From NCBI GenBank assembly GCA_015680685.1, contig MNCI01017621.1:1-64000 (forward strand): a stretch of DNA of 64,000 nt. The letters are read 5' to 3'. Source of the DNA: Gnetum montanum (taxonomy: Eukaryota; Streptophyta; Gnetopsida; Gnetales; Gnetaceae). The notes beneath the pieces are model-generated. The model ran no database searches. It was not told the origin of the DNA and saw only the letters and a program-made list of their open reading frames with translations. Positions 37,801 to 49,800 of the stretch are shown piece after piece. A program made the position numbers and the translations under genes. Within the stretch, counting starts at the first letter, position 1, and every line of letters starts with the position of its first letter.

Positions 37801-40800
37801 TACCTTCCATCTTACAATAGGATTGTAAGGTGTCCATAGTGAGAATAAACAAGTAGGGAGAAAGAGGGTCCCCTTGCTGCAAACCCTGCTCAAGGGAGGA
37901 AAACCCCCAAAACTACCCACCAATATCAAAAGAAAAAGCCCCAAAAGTTTGTATATGGATACACAGGTTGACAAATCTGGGATCAAACCTTTACATAACA
38001 TTATATCCTCCAAAGCCTCCCATCTAACAATAACATGTCTTGGTAATATCAAGTTTGATGCACATACTTGGATAACCAACAATCTATAAAGAGTTAATGA
38101 TCTCCTGCAATAAGAGAATCCGATCTTGGAGGAAACAACCTTGAATGAAACCCATTTGATTGTTCCCCACCAAGTGGGGCATCAGTGGCACCAACTGCCA
38201 CACGAGCATCTTAGTAAATAGGTGGATCAAGGTATTGCAAACCCCAATCGGATGAAATTGAGAAGGGTAGGTGGGATTGGGTAACTTGGGAATGAGAACA
38301 ATTCTGGTACAATTAATTTCTTGGCAAACTTGTTGCCAATGTAGCATCAAGTTGAAAGCATCTAAAAGATTCCTATCCAGAAGATCAACAAACACCTGAA
38401 AAAATTCCACTAGCCACCCATCCAGCCCAGGGGCCCTATCCGACTTCATAGAGGCCAACGCAGCTTCCATCTTCGACCAAGTAAAAGGTTGCAAAAGTCT
38501 ACTATTTTCCTCCTCTCCAATCATTGACCTCACAAGCACAAACATCAAAAGCATGCTTTTCCTACCCCAAATATTAGCCTGATAGTTGTGCATCACCTAT
38601 GCAATGTCAAGGGCATTGGTTAGAGCAACTCCATCTTGCATCAATTTGATGTTTTTGGTCTATCTATTAGACTTAGCAATAGTAAAAAAGAACGTCATAT
38701 TCATGTCGCCTTCCTTCAACCACTTAATCCATGCCCATTGTTTCCAATAGATTTCCTCTTCTGTAGAGAGGGCTTGTAATTCTTTCAACACCGCTTGTTC
38801 AACATCTTCCACAATCTCTCCCATTTCCTACAAAGTTTGGAGCACTGCCAATCACGAGAGCAACGTAGCTCTATTGGTTCTAAAAAAATATTTCTCTTAT
38901 GTTCTTATAGAGCAAATGATTTTCTTAAGCTGGCCGGTCGGGGCCTTCTTTAAGAAAGTCCAACAAATCAACCCACAAAGGATAATCAGACCAAATAGCT
39001 GCCACCAACAATGTAACGAACCACTTCTCCTTGAGCTTTTGCATTACCGATTGTAATAACCTTTCTGTGTGTTTGTGTGCATGTTTTGTTGACAACTTGT
39101 GTGTGTGCTTTGTTTGGACTATGGTGGAAATGGCTAATTGGAATAGTAATAAATTTGTTGACCAAATTTTTATATGTATTATGATTAAATGTTTAAATAC
39201 TTTATGCATAAGAAATATGATTTAAAATACATGCTGGGAATGTTTTAAAATAATAATAATAATTAAAATATGGGAAAACAAAATATTTTCTATTCTATTT
39301 CAACAGAGATGCTGAGAAACAAAAGAAAAACAAAGGACAATACTCTAAGGTGCACCTCAAGAGCTAAAACAAGTATGTTGAGATGCAAAAGAATGCTCAT
39401 ACTAAGGAACTTGACCTATGAATCAAGTTGGAGGAACTTGACCCATGAATCAAGGATATTGTGTGCAAATACCGTAGCTTTATATTTTATTTTTAAATGT
39501 GATAAATTGGTTTTTTTTAGTTTAAAATGGTAGAGTATAAGTACCCTCTCCATGGTTGTAGAGAGGCCATGTGATGACCTTTCAAGGCTCATAAGACAAT
39601 GGGAAATTCACATCGTTGATGACCCAAAAAAAGAAGGTGCCTTATTTGATTATGTATCTTGAACTACCTTTATCATGAATCTATTTTGAAAACTTTTTCC
39701 TTGCATCTTATGACAATTCTGAATGACAGAGAGATATTATGCTGAAATGTGTTGTAATTATCAAGAGGAATTGAACCTAAGATCTAGCAAACTCTGAATT
39801 CTGAAATATCAAAAAATTGTTGATTTAAGAATTGAACCTGCAACCAGTGAATATACATATTTTATTGACTTTTTTTATAGTGATCATGAAGAGAACTGAA
39901 CTCATGACTCATTGCTGAAAAAAGAGAGAGAGAGAGAACTTAAAAAAAAAAAGAAAAAGAAACAAACATTTCCCAAAAAGTTAGTTACAAGAAACCATTC
40001 ATTATCCCTTATTCCACCTACAAATAGGGAGAGGAAAAGAAAAACACACAAGGCAAACGTAGCCAAGCAAAACTAAAAAAAAAAAGGATACAACAACAGA
40101 GAGTGTGGTTGGGAAGGGAGAGAAGACTATGGCTACTATAAGAAATAGCAAGGAGAAAGAAAACAAGTGCTGCATAGCAATCCAATATTTTGATAATTCT
40201 TCCTAGTAAGTAAGATATCTAAGCAAGGAGGTAAAATGATCCATCTCTGTTATGTTTGATAATGGCCAGCAAGGNCTGGCAAAAGATTGTCAACAAGGGC
40301 CAAGGATCCCTAATATGAGGATTGGTACCACGAACAGAAAGTGAGAGTATCCTTGGGCCCATGGGTAATTGTGAATGTTTTAAAATTGTTGAATGCTTGG
40401 GTTTTGGTTGGAATTTGGTTGATGAACCTTCCCCCTTTTAATGCATAAAATCTTGGATCTGAATTTTGAATTATACTTTTTTTTTCCTATACCTTCTCAA
40501 GTCTAATTTTGATATCTTTCTATAAGTTGATGGAGTGGGGGAAAACCTAGAATGTTAATTTATGGCTGTGACCTATCTATTCTCTGTTGTTGAACATATG
40601 AATTTCCTGATTAAATGATTAATGGTAAAATGGTTACAAGAGTTAAATTCAAATGATTTTGTTTTGTGTGTTGCTGGAAATTATAAAATATTATTATGTG
40701 ATTGAACAAATCTGAGATTATTAATTTATTTGCTTGTGGTCATTTCTTTGATTTACAAATGTGTAAATGATCCTAATTAGATATTTCTTTTTAGGTTGAA

Positions 40801-43800
40801 TAAAAAAAAGTTTGATTTTTTTAATCTAATGAATCTTGGATAGATATTTTACTATGGCTATTTATTTTTAAAATTATCTCTAAATTCTTAAATTTAGTAT
40901 TGATCGACCTGTTTGAGAGCTAGATCTAGGCACTATTGATTTCGTTTTAATTTTATAGGTTAATCTTAGTTTAATTGTTGCAGAAAGAAAGCCACTTGTG
41001 CATTTTCTTCTTTCCACTAGCTTTCTTTTCAGGGGGCCTTGGGTGCTAGCTCTTACTCCCTATGAATGGGTATTACAAATGGCCTGAGCCATGGCTTCAT
41101 CAGCCACAATCATTCAAATGAAAAAGGGAAGCCATCTACCACTGGACCCGTCCCACCTAGCAAATGATAGATTGATGGTCTAACACCGGCTTCTCTTTCC
41201 CGTACACCTGCACCTCAAAGTTCATCAAGATGTTGGTGCTAACCCAGACTCTATCAATCTTGGAAACAACCTAGTATTTTCCCTAGCATTTATTACTCCA
41301 CATGAAGTGCCACCCAGCAATGTTCATATCCACTAGATTATGAGCCTACCGAAAAGCCAAAAACTGTGGACTACCATGTGGCTCCACAGTATCATCACTA
41401 GATTTCTCCCAAATGTGCAAGCACTGGTTGAAATCCCCCACCATGATCCACTCATGTTTATCTGGCACATGCAACACAATTTGGTTAAGCTCATCCATCC
41501 ATACCTCTCAAGCCTAGGCTCCATAGAAGTTCATGAGCCATATGCCTAGTCTTTTCCCTAGTGTATTACTCCACGTGAAGTGCCACCCAACAATGTTCAT
41601 ATCCACTAGATTATGAGCCTACAGAAAAGCCAAAAACTGGGGACTACCATGTGGCTCCACAATATCATCACTAGATTTCTCCCAAATGTGCAGGCATTGG
41701 TTGAAATCCCCCACCATGATCCACTTATGTTTATCTGGCACATGCAACGCAATTTGGTTAAGCTCAACCATCCATACCTCCCAGGCCTAGGCTCCATAGA
41801 AGTTTGTGAGCCATATGCCTACATCAATTAGGAAAACAATAATACTCCAAGAAGAAGAATCTACCAGGGTAAAGGGTAACCATGCTAGTACTACTAGACC
41901 ACCAACCCGACCATAACTAGTCACCATCTGCATATGCCAACGGTCCCACTTGATAAAGTGTGACTCCGTAGCTAGTAGCTTGGTTTCTTGTAAACACACC
42001 ACATCACCACCTTCTCTCCTTGCAATCTCTCGCAAGGTATTTCTTTTGTAAGGTGTACCTTGGCCCCTACAATTCCATGAGAAGATCTTCATGGCTTACC
42101 AGCCGATTTTTTCTTATAGATCTCTTTCAAGGTCGACTACACCCCCATGTCTACCTCCAATTGTGCCTTTTTATTCTAAGTCACCAGTGTGAAAGGCCTT
42201 CTAGCCCTCCCAAGCTCCAACAAAACTAGAAACCCCCTAGAAACTGGTGAAGCAAGAAAACCCCCATCAATTGTCTTAGTAAGGTCAACTGCACCCCATG
42301 TCTACCTCCAACTGTGTCTTTTTATTCTAAGCCACTAGTGCGAGAGGCCTTCTAGCCCTCCCAGGCTCCAACAAAACTAGAAACCCCCCAGAAACTAGCA
42401 AAGCAAGAAAACTCCCATCAGTTGTCTTAGTAGTTGCCAAGATCTTCGTCATCTGAGGCATTGACAAACCCCTCACAACTACAACCCATTCCCCCAACAA
42501 AGAAAGATCATTTCCAACCCTGTCAAAGTTTGTTGGCTGTGTTTCTAAAGCAATGACCTTCGAGGAGATCGGTAGCGTGAGACCAATTGCATGTACAGGC
42601 TCTGGCATGGGCATGGCCTTCCCTTGCTTGCCAACCAACCTCCATCCATCCCGACCCTTCTTAGGTGCAGGTACCTTGGCACATACACGACAATCTACCA
42701 ACCTGTGGTTTGCTTTGCCACAAACTATGCATGGGTGTCAACATTTGTGCCCTCAACATAGGGCTTGTTTATCAAAACATTCTCATACTCAACAAAAAGT
42801 GTGTCTTCCCCAGTTGGCAAATCCAAGACCACTTCTTGAACTAGGTCCCTAGAACTCAACAAACACCAAACACAAAAGTGAGCGTAGCCCATCCTCTCCA
42901 ATTCTGTGAATCAGTCAAACATGATAAACACTCCAAAGAAACCAGCAAGGATCTTTAGGAACTCGACAATCCACAATTCCCAAGGGATCCTTGACACCCA
43001 AATCCACACCAATGCCCAAGAGAAAAGGTCAACACCTTTGTGCACACCTAGCCTCCACTACATAATCGCCAATCCCCGAGCCCCATAGAACCATGGACCC
43101 CCCAACAGCACTTTATCTCTATCAATGGCAAACTGAAAGACAAAGAGCAACAACTCATTAGACAAACTACGCCCATTGACATCCACCAAACCCCATGTCG
43201 TCGTTACCCACTTCTTGATGAGATCTATCCTAGGCCAGGCTCCCAATGAAACAAACTTGCCTATCATGCGAAGCTCCAATGTCCACACACCCTCACTAGG
43301 TGGGCGCTGGACCTACAACCACATGATTCCCCCTTCTTGTATGCAAGCTTCAATACCACCGTCTCTAGGCCTCTAGCCTGCCATGTCCACACTCTTGACT
43401 ACCTTACCCTCCCCAGGACCCTTACCTAACCCTCCGCTAAAACTCCCACCTCCATCCTCTCTACTAGCTCGATGATCACCAAAGCCTCCACCACTATCCT
43501 TGACGGTACTCACATTCACACCTCCCATGCATGCTCCTCCCACTCCCATGTTCTCACCCATCTTCGTACCCTCAAAAATATGCAATCTAAGTATACCCTT
43601 AAAATGATATTTTAAGAAAAATATATCAAAATTCTACAAATCATCATCAATATCTGAACAATTGGGGTAAGAAATACCTTGTAAGAGAGATTTCCATTTC
43701 TTTGGACGTTTTTCAACATGCCACATGGAAGTGGATCTCAAAGGCCAGCTAATACCTGCTTCCTGCCCCTGAAGACATTTAATGATATTTGAAAGACACT

Positions 43801-46800
43801 GCCTAGCCGAATCATTCTTTATTGCCCCTTCTGTATGGTCATTAGAACTTTGAATGATGCTACCATTTTCTGAGGTCGAACAACCATCTGACCAAGCAAA
43901 ACCAAATGAATAATTTTAAACTTAGAAATGACTTGACAATCCATGTCTGGAACTATCAAATTCTGTTAAATTCATAAACACTCAAAAATCCTTTATAACA
44001 ATGAATCTTGCCAAAAAAAAAAATTAGAACTTATCGTGACAAAAAATGATTCTAGAAGTTATTATAGAAATTGAACAAGAGTGCAAACGTACATCAGCTA
44101 AAGAAATCCTTACTTTAATACATGCTTACTTATGACATATGTTAACTAACAAGAAATATTTTCAAGATAAAATATAAAAAATCATCGGTCCTGTTGTAAA
44201 GAATAATGAATAATTTTTCATTCATTGAATTAATAGCAAAGATGGTGCAAGATATTTCAATGATTACATATCATAATATATAAATAAGATATACTTTCTT
44301 GATTACCTGAGGATGTTTGACACCTAGCCCATGCATACATTGAGACCTTGGCCTTTTTACGCTTTCGCCCAGATTTAACATCTGCTATTAATCTGGCCCT
44401 CACTTGACCTATACTTGACTGGTTAGCTTGATCATGCTGTGACTGAAATGAATCTCGTAACCTACGCCTTGACCTTCCTTCTGAATCATCATTAGCTTCA
44501 ACCGGTTGGATAGCATTTTTTTCACCAGTAGCTGTCAAGGTAGATGCTGTCACTTGTTTGGATTTGGAAATCAAAGCAATGAGACGATTTTCCAGTTCTG
44601 CGAGACTAAAATGTTCACAAAAAAATGCATTAGAATATACACAAGAAAATTGCAATACAATTATCATTAATTTTAGAACAAACAAAAAAATTATTATCTT
44701 ACAGTTCATATTTTCGAAAAGCCTCTGCTTTTGCAGGTGACATATGACCAGGACCTTGAAATTTATCATTTGCTGCATCACCTGCAACCGTAGCCAATTT
44801 TTCCAACATAAGAATATAAATGCTAAGAAGAAGAAAAGTAGCTGAAATAATGTACAAAATAACAATCAATATTTCATATCTATGACAGTTTCATAATTCC
44901 TTCATAAGGACATGGTTAAAGAAATAAAAAAAATGTAAATTAGTGACTTCAAAATGTAGTCAGACTAACAATTCAGAATTTGGACATTTTATCGAAATTA
45001 AAACTCAAGTATCATATGCAATATTGTTGTTAAAGGCTGAAATGTTACCACTGGAAGCTGAGACAATGTACTAGTTCATAACCTACTATCAAAGCAGCAA
45101 AATTAGTAACAAGCTATCAGGAAAGGTAGTTAGGAATATTAAACAAAAAGGTTGGTATCATAGGGAAGAGATATAGTTGCAAAAATGGGGCATTCAATAC
45201 CCAGAACTAACAACAAATTCTCAGGCAGCTCACGGGATTTTGATACAAAAAGTTATTAAACAATTGTTTTTGAACAAAAAAACTGAAAATCAGGAAAAGC
45301 TCCAATTTTGTTGTCGGGAGGACGCAAGCTTGATGCACAAGGAGGATATTTACACGCAGCAATCTCCATGTCGATGCAAATACTGAATAGGCAAAGTAAG
45401 AATGGAATGTTATCATCTTAAAGTAGAAACTGAGAAATAAGAAAATGTTTAGCATGTGGGCTAGGCCTATTACTAAGTAAAAGAAGATGAGCATCATATT
45501 CTATTGCAGTGTTGTAGGACTAACTTTTTTATATGAATAACATATTCTACTGGAACATTGGCACTCTCAATAAAAAGACTTCTGAAATTACTGACATCAT
45601 AAAAGGACGAAGAATCTGCAATGCCTGCCTTCGAGAAACAAGATGGAAAGGGGAGAAAGCTGAAGATTTAGGCCCAGGTTACAAACTCTTCTACTCAGGA
45701 AAAGATAATCACTGAAATAGAGTGGGCATCATTGTTAATCAATTTGTCAAAGATAAACTGGTACAAGTGTATCGCTATTGTGATGGAATTATGAGCATAA
45801 AACTTGTGCTTGGACATGAAATCATCAACATCATCAGCATATATGCTTCACAAATTGGCCTAAAAAAATTTAACAAGCATAATGTTTGGGATTCTATAGA
45901 TCAGGTGCTTCAAGAAATTCCCCAACAAGAAAGCATATTCATTAGAGGGGATTTTAATGGTCATGTTGGATCTATAAAATGGGATATGTCAATATTCATG
46001 GAGGCCATGGATTTGGAGAGTGCAATGATATGGGAGATTCACTACTGCAATTTGCAAGTGTTGTGACCTTGCCATTGCAAATGCTTATTTCAAGAAGAGG
46101 ACAAAACATTTAATTACATACAAGAGTGGTATAGATAAAATACAAATTTATTATTTCTTGCTATGCAAAAGAGATTGGGCCATGTGCAGAGACTGTAAGG
46201 TCATACTTGGAGAGTACCTTGCAACTCAACATCAACTAATGATCATGAATTTAGCTATAGAGAGATTCAAAGGTAGCACGAGAAAAAGGACTAAATACAT
46301 AAAATGGTGAAATTTGAAGGAAGATAACATCACCTTATTCAGAGAACAATTACTTCACAAAGGCAGTTGGAATTGGGATTGCTCTGCAATTGAAAAGAAC
46401 ATTTTGGGTGAAACAAAAGGCAAAAAATACATCCCAAAGGAAACATGGTGGTGGACTGATGAAGTGCAACATGCTATCCAAAATAAGAAAACATGCTTTT
46501 AAGGAATGGCAGCAAAGCAATAGCTAAGAAAACAAGCTCATATACAAAATGGTAAAGAAGGATGTAACCATAACAATAGTCAAAGCCAAACATAAGGCCT
46601 TGTATAGTTTTTATGAGAAATTAGGAACAAAGGAAGGGAAAAAATCTATTTATAAATTGGCAAAAATCATAAACAAAAAATATAAGGAGATTGATCATGT
46701 CGAATGCATCAAGGAAGTAGATGAAAGAATTTTGGTAGAAGACAATAAAATTTTGGATAGGTGAAAAATTTATTTTCAATAATTATTAAATGAATAATTC

Positions 46801-49800
46801 CCACAAGAAAACATCCAAGAAGAAGAACCAATTTTAGTTTGGTTAATGCACTATCCTTCTTTGAGGTGAAGACAACATTATCAAAAATGAAAAATGGAAA
46901 AACTGTTAGACCAAACAATATTCCTATACATCGATTGATGGAGAAATTCAAATAATATAGAAAAAACCTACATATGATCTTCATTAACTTGGAAAAAGTA
47001 TATGATAGAGTACCTACAGATATTATTTGGTGGGCCTTGCGAAGGAAATGCATCACTGATAAATATATTAAAGTAATTTAAGACATATATGAAGGAGCTA
47101 CCACTAAAATTAGAATAGCTTGTGCAACAACAACTAATTTTTTAGTTGTTGTTGCTCTACATCAAGGGTTTGCACTTAGCCTATACTTGTTTGCCATTAT
47201 TATGGATGAATTAACAAAGGATATACAAGATGAAATCCCTTGGTGTAAGCTATTTGCAAATAATATTGTGTTGGTGAATACAACTCAAGAAAATATTGCT
47301 TCTAAAATGGAGCAAAGGAGACATGCTCTAGAATCAAAAGGCTTAAAAATTAGCAGAACCTAGATAGAATATATGGAATGAAATTTTAATAACAACATAA
47401 ACAGGGGTGAAATAGAAGTGACAATTCAAGGCAAAATATTCCCTCACTGCAAACAGTTCTACTACCTAAGATCAATCCTTCAATCAAATGCTGAAATTAA
47501 TAAAGATATACGAAATAAAATTGAGGCAAGATAGTCAAAATGGAGACAGGATAGTGGTGCTCTATGTGATAAAAGAATACTAATAAAATTGAAGAGGAAA
47601 TTTTACAGGACAACTATCATGTCTGCTATCTTATATAGTGTTAAATGTTGGGCAATACAAAAGAGACATGAATAACAAATTACTGTGGCAGAAATGCAAA
47701 TGCTTTGTTGGATGTTGAATATTACTAGAAGAGATGAACTACAAGGAATACTTAGAGTGGCTTCTACTTCAGATAAGCTACAAGAATGGCAACTTAGATG
47801 GTTTCGACATGTGCAAAGAAGATCAAACAATGAACCTATCAATAAAGGTTGCTACATCACTATTACAGGAAAGCCACCAAAAGGAAGACCAAAGAAGACA
47901 TAAAAAAAACAATCAAAAATGATTTAAAGAAACTGCAAATACACAAAGATCTAGCTCTTCATAGAGGCAAATGGTGAAAAAGAACTCATGTAGCCAACCC
48001 CACTTTGTTGGGACAAGGCTAGGATGATGATGATGATGAAATGGAATGCTACAAGTAAAACTTTTTATGAATTATTTATTATATCATAATTGATATCAAG
48101 GCAATATCTTGAAGATGTGCTCAAACTACTTGATTATTGGACATATTTAATATACTTTTATTTTTGGAAAAATGTTCGAGCTTATATTAATCCAAAAAAA
48201 TTAAATGTACAAATGTACACCGTGGGCCATTGCCCCCCATCACTGAAAAGCCTCAGCCACATGACTGTGCTATGAGCACCCACGCGCCGTCACAACACAA
48301 ACAGCAACCATCCCCCAAAGCCTAAGAATCAAACAAGAAGATTCAAAAAGTCCCAAAAGCCAAAAATAGGGCCCCTGCGAGATCCAGAAGATTCATTCAT
48401 TTTCTCCCGTTCCCCACCCCACGCCCAAACAGGCCATGCATCCCCACCAAGGATGCATCCATACCCAAGCCACTACCCTCAGTGGAAAGAGCCCACAAAA
48501 CCAACCCCCTAACCTCAGCCCCCACCGAGGTTTCCAGCATGGTTGTTGTAGTCGTCGTCTACTGAGCAACGACCCCTGGCCCAAGTGTGACCTAATTTTC
48601 AATGAAGAGCCGTGCCAAGCCCACGCGGTGCTTTGTGAGCACGGCCTCCATCCAACGAATGTCCTACAACCGTTCCATGTTCACCTCCCTATGGGCCTCC
48701 TACCGCAGTTCCTCCCAATGGAGTTGCCACCTCGTGCCCTCCTCCAACCATGCCTACTCAGCAGCCTTGCAGCACACCTCCATCAACGTTCTACTACGGG
48801 AGCACTCGCACCTAGCCCAAGCCTGCACCACGTCCACCATCGTGCCTGGAGTGGCCGCGCCACTAGACGACTAGCCCTATCTATCCAACAACGTCACCTA
48901 GGTAGTCGGCCTGTGACCCCTGCGCCATTGATAGACAATAGTCATAGCAAGGCGGGCAATTGGCATACCCCTACTCCATAGGGCAAGAATCACCCCAAGG
49001 TGCCATCCCGGCTACTGCCTCTGCAGGATTCACTAGGGAGCCCTGTCTAAGGTGCTTCAGAAAGATGAACTGCACCCCCACAAGTTTGTGGGGGTACCTA
49101 GATTGAACAAAGTACTGCTCCACCAGAAGGGCCGCATCCCTCCAAACACCCTATAACCCAGACCGTCAGATGTAACCATTGGCAAACTTGGGGATAGGCC
49201 CAAGAAAGAATTCCGTGGCATTCGTTTGCACCTTGCAACAAGCGCAACAACTTCTCCTTTCGCTGCCACCCCCAGCACATCAGCAAGCACCTATACAATG
49301 ACTTCAATCCATCTACCTTTGTACAGCGTGGTGTCCCCCACCCAATTATCATAAAATTGTTGTGTGCGTAAATTCAGTTCTCCTTCTAACAGTTTGAGCA
49401 TTTTTGCCCATCCCACCCATTCCACTAGCATCCATAGTTTAGGCAAGCTGGCAAAGACAGTCCATGGTGGCTCAAACAGCAACCGTTGCTCCATGGCCAC
49501 AGTTGCTTCGTTCCACAAAAGTCTTGCCTCACGGACCACCACGAACACCATAGGGAGTTGTTGTCCCTGAAATACTAGTGAATTCCAACGTTTCTAGAGG
49601 ATCCGCAATGTGGCAAGTTTTGCAAAATCCCCGTGGATCCCAATAGCATGGGAATGATCTGCCTGCCACACAGCCTGAGAAAACAGACACTCATTCATAA
49701 AATGATGAAGCATTTTGGGGGCCATGTGGCATCGTGGACAGCTATCATCAATCTACAGCCCCCACTCCCTCAATGTGGCCCTCACTGGCAATGCTCTGTG

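Larger units (their letters stand above)
35940..43590 (-). mobile_element. L1-type LINE, nearly complete but disrupted
   Basis: Minus-strand order: ORF1 (about 43590-42130) with a DUF4283-like part (GKFVSLGAWPRIDLIKKWV, LLGGPWFYGARGL), endonuclease (42092-41190) starting MKIFSWNCRGQGTPYKR, RT (38870-37350) with DRAPGLDGWLVEFFQ, NCTRIVLIPKLPNP and MQQGDPLSPYLFIL, and zf-RVT (37053-36682) with LPKKAKVFLW and CPLCTRTSETIHHFIYQC. The RT catalytic box reads HYANDTIWF, so one Asp is replaced by Asn. Between endonuclease and RT lie about 2.1 kb (38870-41030) without L1 signal. The element runs in the same direction as the host gene, inside its 8.8-kb intron. Confidence 0.85.

Noticed and set aside
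38925-39209. Minus-strand frame ending LLDFLKEGPDRPA
   Set aside because: The last 30 residues look protein-like, but no L1 or host family could be assigned and the upstream part is low-complexity.
48436-48981. Plus-strand open frame of 181 codons, His/Pro/Ser rich
   Set aside because: It lies opposite the coiled-coil stretch of the minus-strand L1, which has a homologue at 57.85 kb. No matching protein signature on the plus strand.
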